NCBI RefSeq assembly: GCF_005405925.1
Contig: NZ_BJHV01000001.1
Location: forward strand, 4,650,001-4,714,000
Length of the DNA stretch: 64,000 nucleotides
Direction of reading: 5' to 3'
Source: Streptomyces antimycoticus
GTDB lineage: Bacteria; Actinomycetota; Actinomycetes; Streptomycetales; Streptomycetaceae
A model generated the notes under the pieces. It searched no databases. It saw only the letters and a program-made list of their open reading frames with translations, and was not told the DNA's origin. This document shows positions 15,206-22,974 of the stretch, in pieces. Position 1 is the stretch's first letter, and the number at the start of each line of letters is the position of its first letter. The translations under genes were made by a program, and so were the position numbers.

Positions 15206-16102
15206 ATGGACGACCACGTCTCCGACCCCGCGACCGAGGTCTTCGTCGCCCACCGCGACCTGCTGTTCACCGTCGCCTACGAGATGCTCGGATCGGCGGC
15301 GGACGCCGAGGACGTCCTCCAAGAGGCCTGGCTGCGGTGGGTCAGGGTCGACCTGGCGCAGGTGCGGGACCAGCGCGCCTACCTGGTACGGATCACGACC
15401 CGGCAAGCACTCAACCGGCTACGCACCCTCAAACGGCGCAAGGAGGCCTACGTCGGCTCCTGGCTGCCCGAGCCCCTGCTCACCGCGCCGGACGTGGCCG
15501 AGGACGTCGAACTGTCCGAGAACCTGTCGCTGGCACTCATGTTCATCCTCGAAACCCTCTCACCGACCGAACGCGCCGTCTTCGTGCTGCGCGAGGTCTT
15601 CGACATCGGCTACGACGACATCGCGGCCGCGATCGACAAGACCCCCGCCGCCGCACGCCAGATCTCCTACCGCGCCCGCCGGCACGTCGACGCCCGCCGG
15701 CCGCGCACACCGGTTTCCCCGGAAGAGACCCGGGCGGCGCTGAGCTCGTTCCAGCGCGCGCTGGCGACCGGGGACCTGCGGGGCCTGCTCGACGTACTCG
15801 CCCCGGACGTCGTTTTCGTCAGCGACGGCGGCGGCCTCAGGCTGGCGGCCCTGCAGCCGGTCGTCGGCGCCGACAAGGTGCTCCGGTACATGGCCGGCAG
15901 TATCGACAAGGCCGGCGGCATCCTCACCGGTGAGCTCACGACGGTCAACGGCAACCCGGGACTCATCCTGCGTCTGGACGGCGTGGTCGACGGCGTGCTG
16001 GCCTTCCGCGTGGAGAGCGCCCGCGTCACCGGCCTCTACTACGTCCGCAACCCCGAAAAGCTCACCCGCGTCGAGTCCGAGACCCCCCTCACCTCCCGCT
16101 GA
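15206..16102 (+). CDS. ECF41-family RNA polymerase sigma factor (SigJ type) with SnoaL-like C-terminal domain
   Basis: The 298-residue ECF sigma has region 2 at residues 5-75 (FVAHRDLLFTVAYEMLGSAADAEDVLQEAWLRW) and region 4 at about 108-160 (LSPTERAVFVLREVFDIGYDDIAAAI). A fused SnoaL-like domain then runs to the end. All three ECF41 signature motifs are present: WLPEP in the linker (VGSWLPEPLL), DGGG (FVSDGGGLRLAAL) and a NPDKL variant (VRNPEKLTRV). In this family the C-terminal extension replaces a separate anti-sigma factor. ATG 15206 is chosen; GTG 15191 is possible. A much longer open frame upstream is out-of-frame noise in the preceding gene. Confidence 0.88.
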   Translation: MDDHVSDPATEVFVAHRDLLFTVAYEMLGSAADAEDVLQEAWLRWVRVDLAQVRDQRAYLVRITTRQALNRLRTLKRRKEAYVGSWLPEPLLTAPDVAEDVELSENLSLALMFILETLSPTERAVFVLREVFDIGYDDIAAAIDKTPAAARQISYRARRHVDARRPRTPVSPEETRAALSSFQRALATGDLRGLLDVLAPDVVFVSDGGGLRLAALQPVVGADKVLRYMAGSIDKAGGILTGELTTVNGNPGLILRLDGVVDGVLAFRVESARVTGLYYVRNPEKLTRVESETPLTSR

Positions 16103-16173
16103 CCGTCCCCTACGGCGCCGGGGCCTGCTCGCCCGCTACCTCGCCCGCTACCTCGCCCGAGGGGGTTCCGATC

Positions 16174-16590
16174 TCAGCGGGGAGTGGCGAAGACGTTGCG
16201 CTCCGCGAGGTCCGAGAGGAGACGCGCGGCCGCGCGGAAGTCGGCGTCGTCGTGCAACACGACGAGGCCGTGGTGTGCGGCCGTCGCACAGATCAGCCAG
16301 TCGACCGCGGACAGGCTTTGATGCTGCCCCCGTTGGGCCAGGCGGTACTGGCCGGTCTCGATCCACTTCCAGGCGCTCTTCGGGACGGAGACGTCCGGGA
16401 AAAGGTCCGCGAACATCTCCGTCATCCCGTCGTACTCATCCAGACCACGCGCCGACTGCCGGAACTCCGTGCGCTGCGGAGCGCACGAGCCGATGGCCCC
16501 CTCGTCCAGCTCATGGCCCCATAGATCATTGAGCTTGCGGTCACGCTGGAGACGCCAGACGGCCGTGGAGTCGGCGAGGTAGCGGATCAC
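16174..16590 (-). CDS. vapC: PIN-domain toxin, VapC type
   Basis: The 138-residue PIN nuclease has metal-binding acids where expected: Asp in LADSTAVWRL at the N-terminus, Glu in QRTEFRQSAR, Asp in SLSAVDWLICATAAHHG and Asp in VLHDDADFRAAARLL. VapC toxins cleave tRNA or rRNA and are held inactive by VapB. It starts two bases after the antitoxin stop codon, the usual translationally coupled antitoxin-toxin order. All catalytic acids are retained, so it should be active. Confidence 0.88.
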   Translation of the reverse strand: MIRYLADSTAVWRLQRDRKLNDLWGHELDEGAIGSCAPQRTEFRQSARGLDEYDGMTEMFADLFPDVSVPKSAWKWIETGQYRLAQRGQHQSLSAVDWLICATAAHHGLVVLHDDADFRAAARLLSDLAERNVFATPR

Positions 16591-16592
16591 GG

Positions 16593-16835
16593 TCAGGCTG
16601 CACCCTTCTCCGTACGCTCAGAGCCGCCCTTCTCGGCCGCGTGGCGCCGCCAGAAGCCTTCCTCGTCCCATTGCTGGGCCTGCTCAAGGTGACGCAAGCG
16701 CGCCTCGGTTCGCGCCCGGCGCTCCGCGTACTCGCGGAGGGCGATGTTGACCATCTCCTTCTTGGTCTTGGCGCCGGACAGCCGCATGGCTTCCGCGAGA
16801 GCGTCGTCGTCGATGTCGATCTGAGTGGCGGACAT
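16593..16835 (-). CDS. vapB: VapB-type antitoxin
   Basis: The 80-residue antitoxin has a short N-terminal DNA-binding segment (SATQIDIDDDALAEAMRLSG, then TKKEMVNIALREYAERRARTEARLRHLE) of ribbon-helix-helix character and an extended charged tail (QWDEEGFWRRHAAEKGG) that would wrap VapC. ATG 16835 is chosen because GGAGG lies 6 bases upstream; the frame continues to 16889 without homology. It autoregulates the pair, probably at the palindrome just upstream. Confidence 0.85.
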   Translation of the reverse strand: MSATQIDIDDDALAEAMRLSGAKTKKEMVNIALREYAERRARTEARLRHLEQAQQWDEEGFWRRHAAEKGGSERTEKGAA

Positions 16836-16886
16836 CGGAACCTCCAAGAGATGGGCTTCATACAAAGGTAGCCGATACCGCATACA

Positions 16887-16900
16887 CATCGCATGCGATG
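16887..16900. promoter_or_regulatory. Perfect palindrome CATCGCATGCGATG upstream of vapBC
   Basis: The 14-base perfect palindrome is followed directly by a partial repeat of its half (CGATGCGACG). It lies 52-65 bases upstream of vapB, the expected place for the operator bound by the VapBC complex. Confidence 0.55.
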
Positions 16901-17034
16901 CGATGCGACGCGGTCCTGCTGCCTCGGGGGCCCAGAGCCTTACCTGGCGGGCCGCCGCGTCACCTCAGATGCCGATCGACAAACTGCTCGAATGCCCGGG
17001 CGGCCGCACTCGGGGTTCGGTTGTCGGGGATGGA

Positions 17035-17318
17035 CGATCAGCCTGGGCGGCCCGGAGGTGCTCAGCTTCCGCGACCAGGCGCGGATCCTGGGGGACCTGA
17101 TGAACCGTGAGATCGAGCTGCGCACACCAGCTCCGGATCAGGCGGCCGCCCACCTGAGCACCCACGTTCCCGCGCCGCTCGCCGCGGCGGTGCTGGACTA
17201 TTGGGCCCAGATGTCCGACCGGCGGATCGAGGCGTCACGCTCCGCCGAGCGGATCACCGGCCGCCCCGGCCGTACGTTCCGCCAGTGGGCCACCGAGAAT
17301 CTCGCTTCGTTCCGGTGA
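17035..17318 (+). pseudogene. C-terminal remnant of an NmrA/NAD(P)H-binding SDR-like protein
   Basis: About 90 residues match the end of atypical SDR/NmrA proteins: LGGPEVLSFRDQARILGDLM, then REIELRTPAP, then a final ITGRPGRTFRQWATENLASF. Upstream the frame stays open to 16893 but carries no Rossmann motif (no GxxGxxG), so roughly two thirds of the gene is missing. It abuts the vapBC promoter, which suggests that the toxin-antitoxin module arrived by a rearrangement that removed the 5' part. The 3' end overlaps the HATPase gene on the other strand by 65 bases. Confidence 0.55.
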
Positions 17319-17766
17319 GCCCCGTACACGGTGTGCCGTCGAGCTCGGCCCATACCGTCTTGCCGATCAGCTCGGGTACGACGCCCCAGCGGTCGGCCAG
17401 CTCCTCGACCAGCAGCAGCCCGTGCCCGCACTCGCGCGGCGCTTCGGGCTCGGGGGTCGGGCGCACGGTCGGCAGTCGTTCGACCCGGGGGTCCCGCACC
17501 TCGATACGGAGGGTGTTCCCGGTGACGCTGAGTGTCAGCCGGAAGTTCCGCCCCGGGACGCGTCCGTGCAGCGCGGCGTTGGCAGCCAGCTCGGCGATGA
17601 TCAACGCCGCCGTCTCATGCGACAGGCCCCACGAGCGGATGCGTTCCGTCCCGAGGAGTCGTGCCAGGCGGGCGCCCTTGCGGGTGGCCGAGAGCAGGAC
17701 GGTGAAGGGCGAAACGGAAGTGTCGGTTCGAGTGATTTGTTGGCTCACGTCACTCAGAGTGGCCAC
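17254..17766 (-). CDS. HATPase domain ATP-binding protein (RsbW-like anti-sigma-type kinase)
   Basis: The 170-residue protein is built around a GHKL ATPase fold. The N box is IIAELAANAALHG, the G1 region is LRIEVRDPRVERLP, and the G2 box is ECGHGLLLVEELADRWGV. Such stand-alone domains are common in Streptomyces next to Scr1-type HTH and DUF397 genes, as here (divergent, 98 bases). They are presumed partner-switching kinases in developmental control. The C-terminal tail (RWPTGGTYGRGGR) overlaps the remnant on the plus strand. Confidence 0.82.
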   Translation of the reverse strand: MATLSDVSQQITRTDTSVSPFTVLLSATRKGARLARLLGTERIRSWGLSHETAALIIAELAANAALHGRVPGRNFRLTLSVTGNTLRIEVRDPRVERLPTVRPTPEPEAPRECGHGLLLVEELADRWGVVPELIGKTVWAELDGTPCTGLTGTKRDSRWPTGGTYGRGGR

Positions 17767-17864
17767 GCACGAATAGGCTGAAAAGTAGCGACGCCGATAC
17801 GGGCAGTGACTGTCCGGCCCTGGTCCGGGCCTGTCCGGCGGCGCCGGGTGGGAGGTGGTCCCGT

Positions 17865-18674
17865 ATGGAGGATGAGGAGAGCGGCGCGGTCCTGAGGACG
17901 GTCGGCCGTCAGATCAAGTTGTGGCGCGAAGCGGCCGGGCTGAAACAGGCCGAGTTGGGGACGGCGATCGGTTACGGCGAGGAGCAGGTTTCGGCCGTCG
18001 AACGGGCCCGGCGCATCCCCAGCCCGGAGTTCTTGGAGAACGCGGACCGGGTATTGGAGGCGGGCGGCAAGATCGCTGCGCTGAAGAAGGACGTTGCGGA
18101 GGCCCGCTACCCGAAGAAGGTTCGGGACTTGGCGAAGTTGGAAGCCGAGGCCGTCGAGTTGGGGGCGTACGGCAACCACAACGTGCACGGGTTACTTCAG
18201 ACACCCGAGTACGCCTGCGCGTTGTACGACATGCGACGGCCCTCGTACTCGGAGGACGAGGTCGAGCAGCACGTGGCGGCGCGAATGGCCCGGCAGGAGA
18301 TCTTCGAGCGACGTCCAGCGGCCACGCTGACATTCGTCCAGGAAGAAGTGACGCTGCGGCGCCCACTCGGGGGCAAAATGGTCCTGCGCCGCCAGCTCGA
18401 ACATCTATTGGAACTAGGTCAGTTGAGGCACGTCGAGATCCAGGTGATGCCGACAAACCGCGAGGACCATGCCGGAATGGGCGGGCAGCTCCAGCTGCTG
18501 AAGCTCAACGACGGCACGACGGTAGGTCACTGGGAGGCCCAGTTGTTCAACCGACTGATCTCCGACCCCAAAGAGGTCCAGATCCTTGACATTCGGTATG
18601 GGATCATCCGGGCGCAGGCCCTCACACCGCGTGAGTCTCTGGCCTTCATCGAGAAACTGCGGGGAGAGACATGA
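17865..18674 (+). CDS. Scr1-family XRE helix-turn-helix regulator (DUF5753)
   Basis: The 269-residue protein has an N-terminal XRE HTH (residues 9-65: GRQIKLWREAAGLKQAELGTAIGYGEEQVSAVERARRIP), a spacer helix, and a C-terminal DUF5753 domain with the family pattern LLQTPEYACALYDMRRPSYSEDEVEQHVAARMARQEI and QVMPTNREDHAGM. WhiJ-type proteins of this class act with small DUF397 proteins in Streptomyces development and secondary metabolism. It overlaps the downstream DUF397 gene by four bases (ATGA), so the two are translationally coupled. Confidence 0.9.
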   Translation: MEDEESGAVLRTVGRQIKLWREAAGLKQAELGTAIGYGEEQVSAVERARRIPSPEFLENADRVLEAGGKIAALKKDVAEARYPKKVRDLAKLEAEAVELGAYGNHNVHGLLQTPEYACALYDMRRPSYSEDEVEQHVAARMARQEIFERRPAATLTFVQEEVTLRRPLGGKMVLRRQLEHLLELGQLRHVEIQVMPTNREDHAGMGGQLQLLKLNDGTTVGHWEAQLFNRLISDPKEVQILDIRYGIIRAQALTPRESLAFIEKLRGET

Positions 18675-18910
18675 CCCTCAAGCCCAACGAGTGGACCAAG
18701 AGCAGCTACAGCAGCAACGACGGCCCTGAGTGCGTTGAGGTGGCATGGACGAAGAGCAGCTACAGCACCGATGACGGCCCTGCCTGCGTAGAAGTCGCCC
18801 CCACCCGCGACACCATCCACATCCGCGACTCCAAGAACCCCAACGGCCCCCAACTCGCCGTCACCCCAGCCTCCTGGACCGCGTTCGTCCACTACGCCAG
18901 CAACAACTAG
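18671..18910 (+). CDS. DUF397 protein with internal tandem duplication
   Basis: The 79-residue protein would be a single DUF397 domain (WTKSSYS...CVEVA...IRDSKNPNGPQLAVTPASWTAFV) except that the first 18 residues of the domain are present twice in a row: WTKSSYSSNDGPECVEVA is followed at once by WTKSSYSTDDGPACVEVA. The nucleotide copies are very similar, so the duplication is recent. DUF397 proteins are partners of Scr1/WhiJ regulators. The ATG overlaps the TGA of the regulator gene. Confidence 0.9.
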   Translation: MTLKPNEWTKSSYSSNDGPECVEVAWTKSSYSTDDGPACVEVAPTRDTIHIRDSKNPNGPQLAVTPASWTAFVHYASNN

Positions 18911-18948
18911 GGGCCCCGACGGGCCGTGACGCCTACGGCGGGCTGCTC

Positions 18949-19229
18949 TCCTCCCCGCCCCTTCCCGCGGTATCGATATGCGGCTCCGCCGCGTGGCAGG
19001 GGCTTCGCCCCTGGACCCCGAGGTCTGAGGCGGAGCCCGGCCCAGAGCCTGAGGCAAAACCCCACCCGGGGCCCGGAGCCTGAGGCAGAACCCCACCCGG
19101 GGCCCGGAGCCCGGGGCAGAGCCCCACCCGGGCCCGGGGCGGAGCCCCGTTCGGGGTCTGGGGCGGAGCCCCGCACGCGGCGGAGCCGCATATCGTCAGG
19201 TGCCGGGAAGGGGCGGGGAGGGGAAAGAC
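18949..19229. repeat. Compound repeat: inverted CGGCTCCGCCGCG blocks flanking a 31-bp tandem repeat
   Basis: This fills most of the 330-base gap after the DUF397 gene. The left block has CTCCCCGCCCCTTCCCGCGG, then TATCGATATGCGGCTCCGCC; the right block (19178-19229) is its inverted relative. Between them three tandem units of 31, 31 and 30 bases (19045-19075, 19076-19106, 19107-19136) start GAGCCTGAGGCA and end CACCCGGGGCCCG. I see no gene in this gap; the frames are repeat-driven. The element may fold into one large hairpin and terminate both neighbours. Confidence 0.7.
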
Positions 19230-19240
19230 CCCCGCGCCCC

Positions 19241-20434
19241 CTACCCGCGGCGGCCCACCGGCTGATCGTTCCGCAGCCGTTCGAAGAGCTTCTTCGCCCG
19301 CTTCTCGTCCCACTTCAGCGCGTCGCCCTTGGACGTCACCAAACTGCGGTTGGCCACAGGGACGGTCAGCCGGTTGCCGTCGCCGCCCGAGACCCGCTTC
19401 ATCGCCTGGAACAACGACATCAGCGTCCGTAGATCGGACCCCTTGTCCACGATGAGCGTGTCGAGGCCCGCACCGACGGTCGGCAGGGACTTCCAGGGAA
19501 CGAAGACCTGGTCCGGCTGCGCGGCCCGCTTCGCCAGCGCCGCGAGGAACTTCTGCTGGTTCTGGCTGCGGCCGAGGTCACCGTTGGCCTCCTGGTGGCG
19601 TTGGCGGACGAAGGCCAGGGCCTGGCGGCCGTCCAGCATCTGACAGCCCGCCTTCAGATCGGCGCCCGACTTCTTGTCCTTGATGGGCTTGTCGAGGCAC
19701 ATCCGCACGCCGCCCACCGAGTTGACGACGTTGACGAAGCCCGCGAAGCCGATCTCCGCGTAGTGGTCGATCCGCAGCCCGGTGTTGTACTCGATCGTCC
19801 GCACCAGCAGCTCGGGACCGCCCAGCGAGAACGCGGCGTTGAGCTTGTTCTTCGATGGCCCGGGACGCTTACCGGTCATGGGGTAGGTGAACGGCGGGAG
19901 GGTCACCCAGGAGTCACGCGGCAGGCTCACCATCGTGGCGCCGTGGGCTCCGGTGTGCAGCACCATCATCGAGTCGGTGCGGCGGCCCTCGGCCGAGCCG
20001 GTGTGCAGGTTCTTCTTGTCGTCCTGGGAGAGGCCGTCACGGCTGTCGGAGCCCACGATGAGGTAGTTGGTCCCCTTGCCCGGCGCGGGGCGGTGCTCGA
20101 CCTTGGCCAGGTCGACGTCGTTGTTCAGCTGGGACCAGGCCCAGCCGTACGTGGAGACGGCCCCGACCAGGACCACCGCGAGCAGGACGACCACCGTGCG
20201 CCGCAGCCGCCGGGGCCACCGGCGACCGGGGGTGGGCGCCTCGGCGCCGTCGCCCTCGTCACGCGGCCGGTACGGGTCCGGCGGTATCCGGTGGCGCGGC
20301 GTCAAAGGCTGGTGGTGCGGCGTCAAAGACTGCGGGGCGCCGCCCGGCCATGGAGCCTCGCCCGGCCATGGGGCCTCGCCCGGCCATGAGCCCTGGGCGG
20401 GCCACGAGCCCTCGCCTGGCCATGGGTTCGACAT
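19241..20434 (-). CDS. LytR-CpsA-Psr (LCP) family cell-wall glycopolymer ligase
   Basis: The 397-residue membrane-anchored protein has a cytoplasmic proline/tryptophan repeat (SWPGEAPWPGEAPWPGGAP), a transmembrane helix at about residues 83-103 (TVVVLLAVVLVGAVSTYGWAW) and an extracellular LCP domain. LCP hallmarks are NYLIVGSDSR, TDSMMVLH, MVSLPRDSWV, LNAAFSLGGPELLVRTIEYNTGLRIDHY and GRQALAFVRQRH, including the conserved Arg and Asp residues that handle the pyrophosphate lipid. LCP enzymes move teichoic acids or other glycopolymers from lipid carrier to peptidoglycan. It follows the deacetylase/GT2 gene with a gap of 17 bases, suggesting that it may anchor the polysaccharide made there. Confidence 0.9.
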   Translation of the reverse strand: MSNPWPGEGSWPAQGSWPGEAPWPGEAPWPGGAPQSLTPHHQPLTPRHRIPPDPYRPRDEGDGAEAPTPGRRWPRRLRRTVVVLLAVVLVGAVSTYGWAWSQLNNDVDLAKVEHRPAPGKGTNYLIVGSDSRDGLSQDDKKNLHTGSAEGRRTDSMMVLHTGAHGATMVSLPRDSWVTLPPFTYPMTGKRPGPSKNKLNAAFSLGGPELLVRTIEYNTGLRIDHYAEIGFAGFVNVVNSVGGVRMCLDKPIKDKKSGADLKAGCQMLDGRQALAFVRQRHQEANGDLGRSQNQQKFLAALAKRAAQPDQVFVPWKSLPTVGAGLDTLIVDKGSDLRTLMSLFQAMKRVSGGDGNRLTVPVANRSLVTSKGDALKWDEKRAKKLFERLRNDQPVGRRG

Positions 20435-20451
20435 GCTTCTCCAACCCCCGC

Positions 20452-22529
20452 TCACTTGGACAGACTCTGGTGTCCGGCCGGTCCGACGATCCGCTGTTCC
20501 CCGGCGGAGCCGGACCGCTGCATGCGGTGCCAGCGCAGCCGGGTGCCAAACAGGGCACTGACCACGGACTGGATGATCACGAGGTACATCAGTTGCCGGT
20601 AGACGACGAGTTGGAAGGGCATCGCCCACAGCGCCCGCAGCCGTTCCTTGTCCAGCCGCAGCGCGTATCCGGCGCCGAACAGCTGCACCACGAGGAAGGC
20701 GAGCCACACCCCGATCGACTCCACGGGATCGGCGAACAGCACGCCGTACAGGGCGAAGACGTCCACGATGGGGGCGAGCAGCGGCAGCACCACCTGGAAG
20801 AGGAGGAGGTAGGGCAGCGCTCGGCGGGCGAAGCGCCCGGCCGGGCCGACCTCGCGGAGGGCGCGGCGGTGCTTCCACATGGCCTGAAGCGTGCCGTAGC
20901 ACCAGCGGTACCGCTGCCGCCACAGCTGGCGCAGCGAGGTGGGCACCTCGGTCCAGGCGACGGCGGACTCCTGGTAGACCACCCGCCAACCGGCCCGCCA
21001 CAGCGCCATCGTGAGGTCGGTGTCCTCGGCGAGGGTGTCCTCGCTGACCCCGCCGACGCCCATCACCGCGTCCCGCCGGAAGGCGCCGATGGCGCCGGGC
21101 ACGGTCGGCATGCACTCCAGCATCTCGTACATCCTGCGGTCGAGGTTGAAGCCGAAGACGTACTCCAGGTGCTGCCACCGGCCCAGCATCCGACGGCGAT
21201 TGCCCACCTTGGTGTTGCCGCTCACCGCGCCGATGGCCGGGTGGGCGAGCGGCTGGATGAGCTGATGGATGGCCTCCGGTTCGAAGACGGTGTCGGCGTC
21301 GACCATCACCACGATGTCGTACTGGGCGTGCACCAGGCCGGTGTTGAGAGCGGCCGCCTTGCCCGCGTTGGGCTGGCGGATCACCGAGACGCGGGGGTCG
21401 TCGATCCAGGTGGCGAGGTCCGCGGTCTGGTCGGTCGAGCCGTCGTCGATCACGATGATCTGGAGCTGCGGGTGGGTGGAGGCGAGCAGTGACCGCACGG
21501 TGGACTCGATGCCCGCCTCCTCGTTGTAGGCGGGGATGAGCACCGTCACCGGCTCACTGATTTCGCGCAACCAGGGCGAGCCGGGCCGGAAGCGATGCAG
21601 GCGCCGGACATGGGACCGCGCGAAGAAGACGAGCAGCAGCAGCCGCAGCAGGGCCAGCGCGCCCGCGACGCCGAGCACCCAGGTCATCGCCTGGACGAAG
21701 GCGTGCCCGATGGACTGGACCTGGAGCAGCGCCTTGCCCTGCACCTGGCCGACGGTGGAGGCGGGGGTGTTGACCGGTGCCTGGCCGAGCCCCTCGGACA
21801 CCGTCATGTACTTCTCGATCTTCCGGTTCCGGAAGAGCTTCTTGATCTCGCTGTAGGCGCTGTCCGTCTGGCTGTACTGCTGGATGACGCCCCGCTCCGG
21901 CTTCCGGTCCGGCCGGTCGGCCGCGACCAGCAGATACCCCTGCTCGGCGGCGCGCCGGGCGGCCGTCCACTCGCCGCCGCACATCGTGTCGGCCTGGGTG
22001 GTGAGCGGCAGCCGCAGCAGTTTGGTGGTGGTCCCCGCACTGCCCGCCAGCGCCGTCTGGGTCAGGGACAGCTCCAGCCGGGTGCGCACGGCGGACGCCG
22101 AACCCAGGTCTGAGCCGGTGTAGGTGAGCGAGCCGATCTCATGGCCCGCGTCGCGGATCCGTCGCACCAGCTCGGGGTGGCGGGCCGCCTCGACGCCGGA
22201 GAGGAAGAAGGTGGCGTGCGCGTGGTGCGCGCGCAGCAGGCCCAGCAGGCGTGGGGTCCAGACGGGGTCGGGGCCCCGTCGAAGGTGAGGGCGACGGTGC
22301 GGGCCGGCATCCCGGCCGTCTGCACCCTGCCGCCGGCGATGCGCACCACCGGCTTCCCGGTGTCGGCGGCCTTCGGGATGGGACTCGTACAGGGGCGGCG
22401 CGTCGGCTGGGAGGCGACCTCGTTGGTGGTCCAGCCTTCGAAGACCAGTGCGGCGGCGACCGCGGAGACGACGACGATCAGCAGCAGCCAGTGGCCGCGC
22501 GGCTCGGGGCGGTGTGCGTGCCTGCTCAC
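20452..22529 (-). CDS. Bifunctional polysaccharide deacetylase / family 2 glycosyltransferase (MatB-like), frameshifted near 22274
   Basis: With one base restored, this encodes about 692 residues. It has a signal-anchor helix (GHWLLLIVVVSAVAAALVF), a NodB-type deacetylase domain with TFDGxPDPVWTPRLLGLL and HATFFLSGVEA, then a second membrane segment and a GT2 domain (VTVLIPAYNEEAGIESTVRSLL, DDGS, DADT, and the processive QRYRW motif in LWRQRYRWCYGT) with more helices. The architecture matches the Streptomyces MatB protein linked to extracellular poly-N-acetylglucosamine and pellet formation. TFDG is read in one frame and PDPVWTP in another; the switch falls in GGGGCCCC at 22270-22277 and one additional base repairs it. 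GTG 22529 is the start. Probably a sequence error. Confidence 0.8.
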
Positions 22530-22845
22530 CAGTGGCCGCCCCGGACGGTGAGTCGGCGGCAAGGGGGTCGGTCACCGCGGTCCCGTAGGTGTACGAACCG
22601 GGCCAGGGCTCCACGGTCGGAGCGCTGCCGGTGGTGGACCGCTCGGCGGTCCTGGGCGGCTCCTGGTCGTCCTGCCACAGCACACCGGACAGGGCCGCCA
22701 CGAGCAGCAGCAGATAACCGACGCAGGCACAGCCGACAGCCAGCGCCGCGAGCGCCAGAAGCTGCCTCCGGCCGCCGGAGGCATTGACGAATATCTGACT
22801 CTTCTGTTTTCTTCTCCGACGCTTTTCGGTCACCCTCTTCACCAT
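22530..22845 (-). CDS. Small single-pass membrane protein upstream of the deacetylase/GT2 gene (possibly MatA-like)
   Basis: About 105 residues: a basic N-terminus (KRRRRKQKSQIFVNASGGRR), one transmembrane helix (LLALAALAVGCACVGYLLLL) and an acidic, Ser/Thr-rich outer part. ATG 22845 is chosen; ATG 22923 is possible. In the given sequence this frame has no stop and runs on as noise. Adding one base to the five-G run at 22563-22567 would give a TGA that overlaps the GTG of the next gene by four bases, the usual coupled arrangement. By position it could be the partner gene matA of the matAB locus, but I do not recognise a domain. Confidence 0.5.
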
Positions 22846-22974
22846 GTGGCGGAAGTGTAGCGACGCGTTCGCACGCTTGTGACCACTCGAGATGGCGCCC
22901 TCCTCATTACCGGAGGTAGCCATGGCCTGGTCTTCTCTCTCAAGCGGGTATGTCTGAAAAGTGTGAGAGAAGGC

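Noticed and set aside
18911..19240. Small open frames in the gap after the DUF397 gene
   Set aside because: They are made of the 31-bp tandem repeat and GC-rich hairpins, with repetitive Pro/Gly/Arg translations and no RBS.
22270..22277. Programmed frameshifting as explanation for the split genes
   Set aside because: The genes concerned belong to unrelated families not known for it, no slippery heptamer with a stimulatory structure is obvious, and all shifts are of the one-missing-base type in G/C runs.
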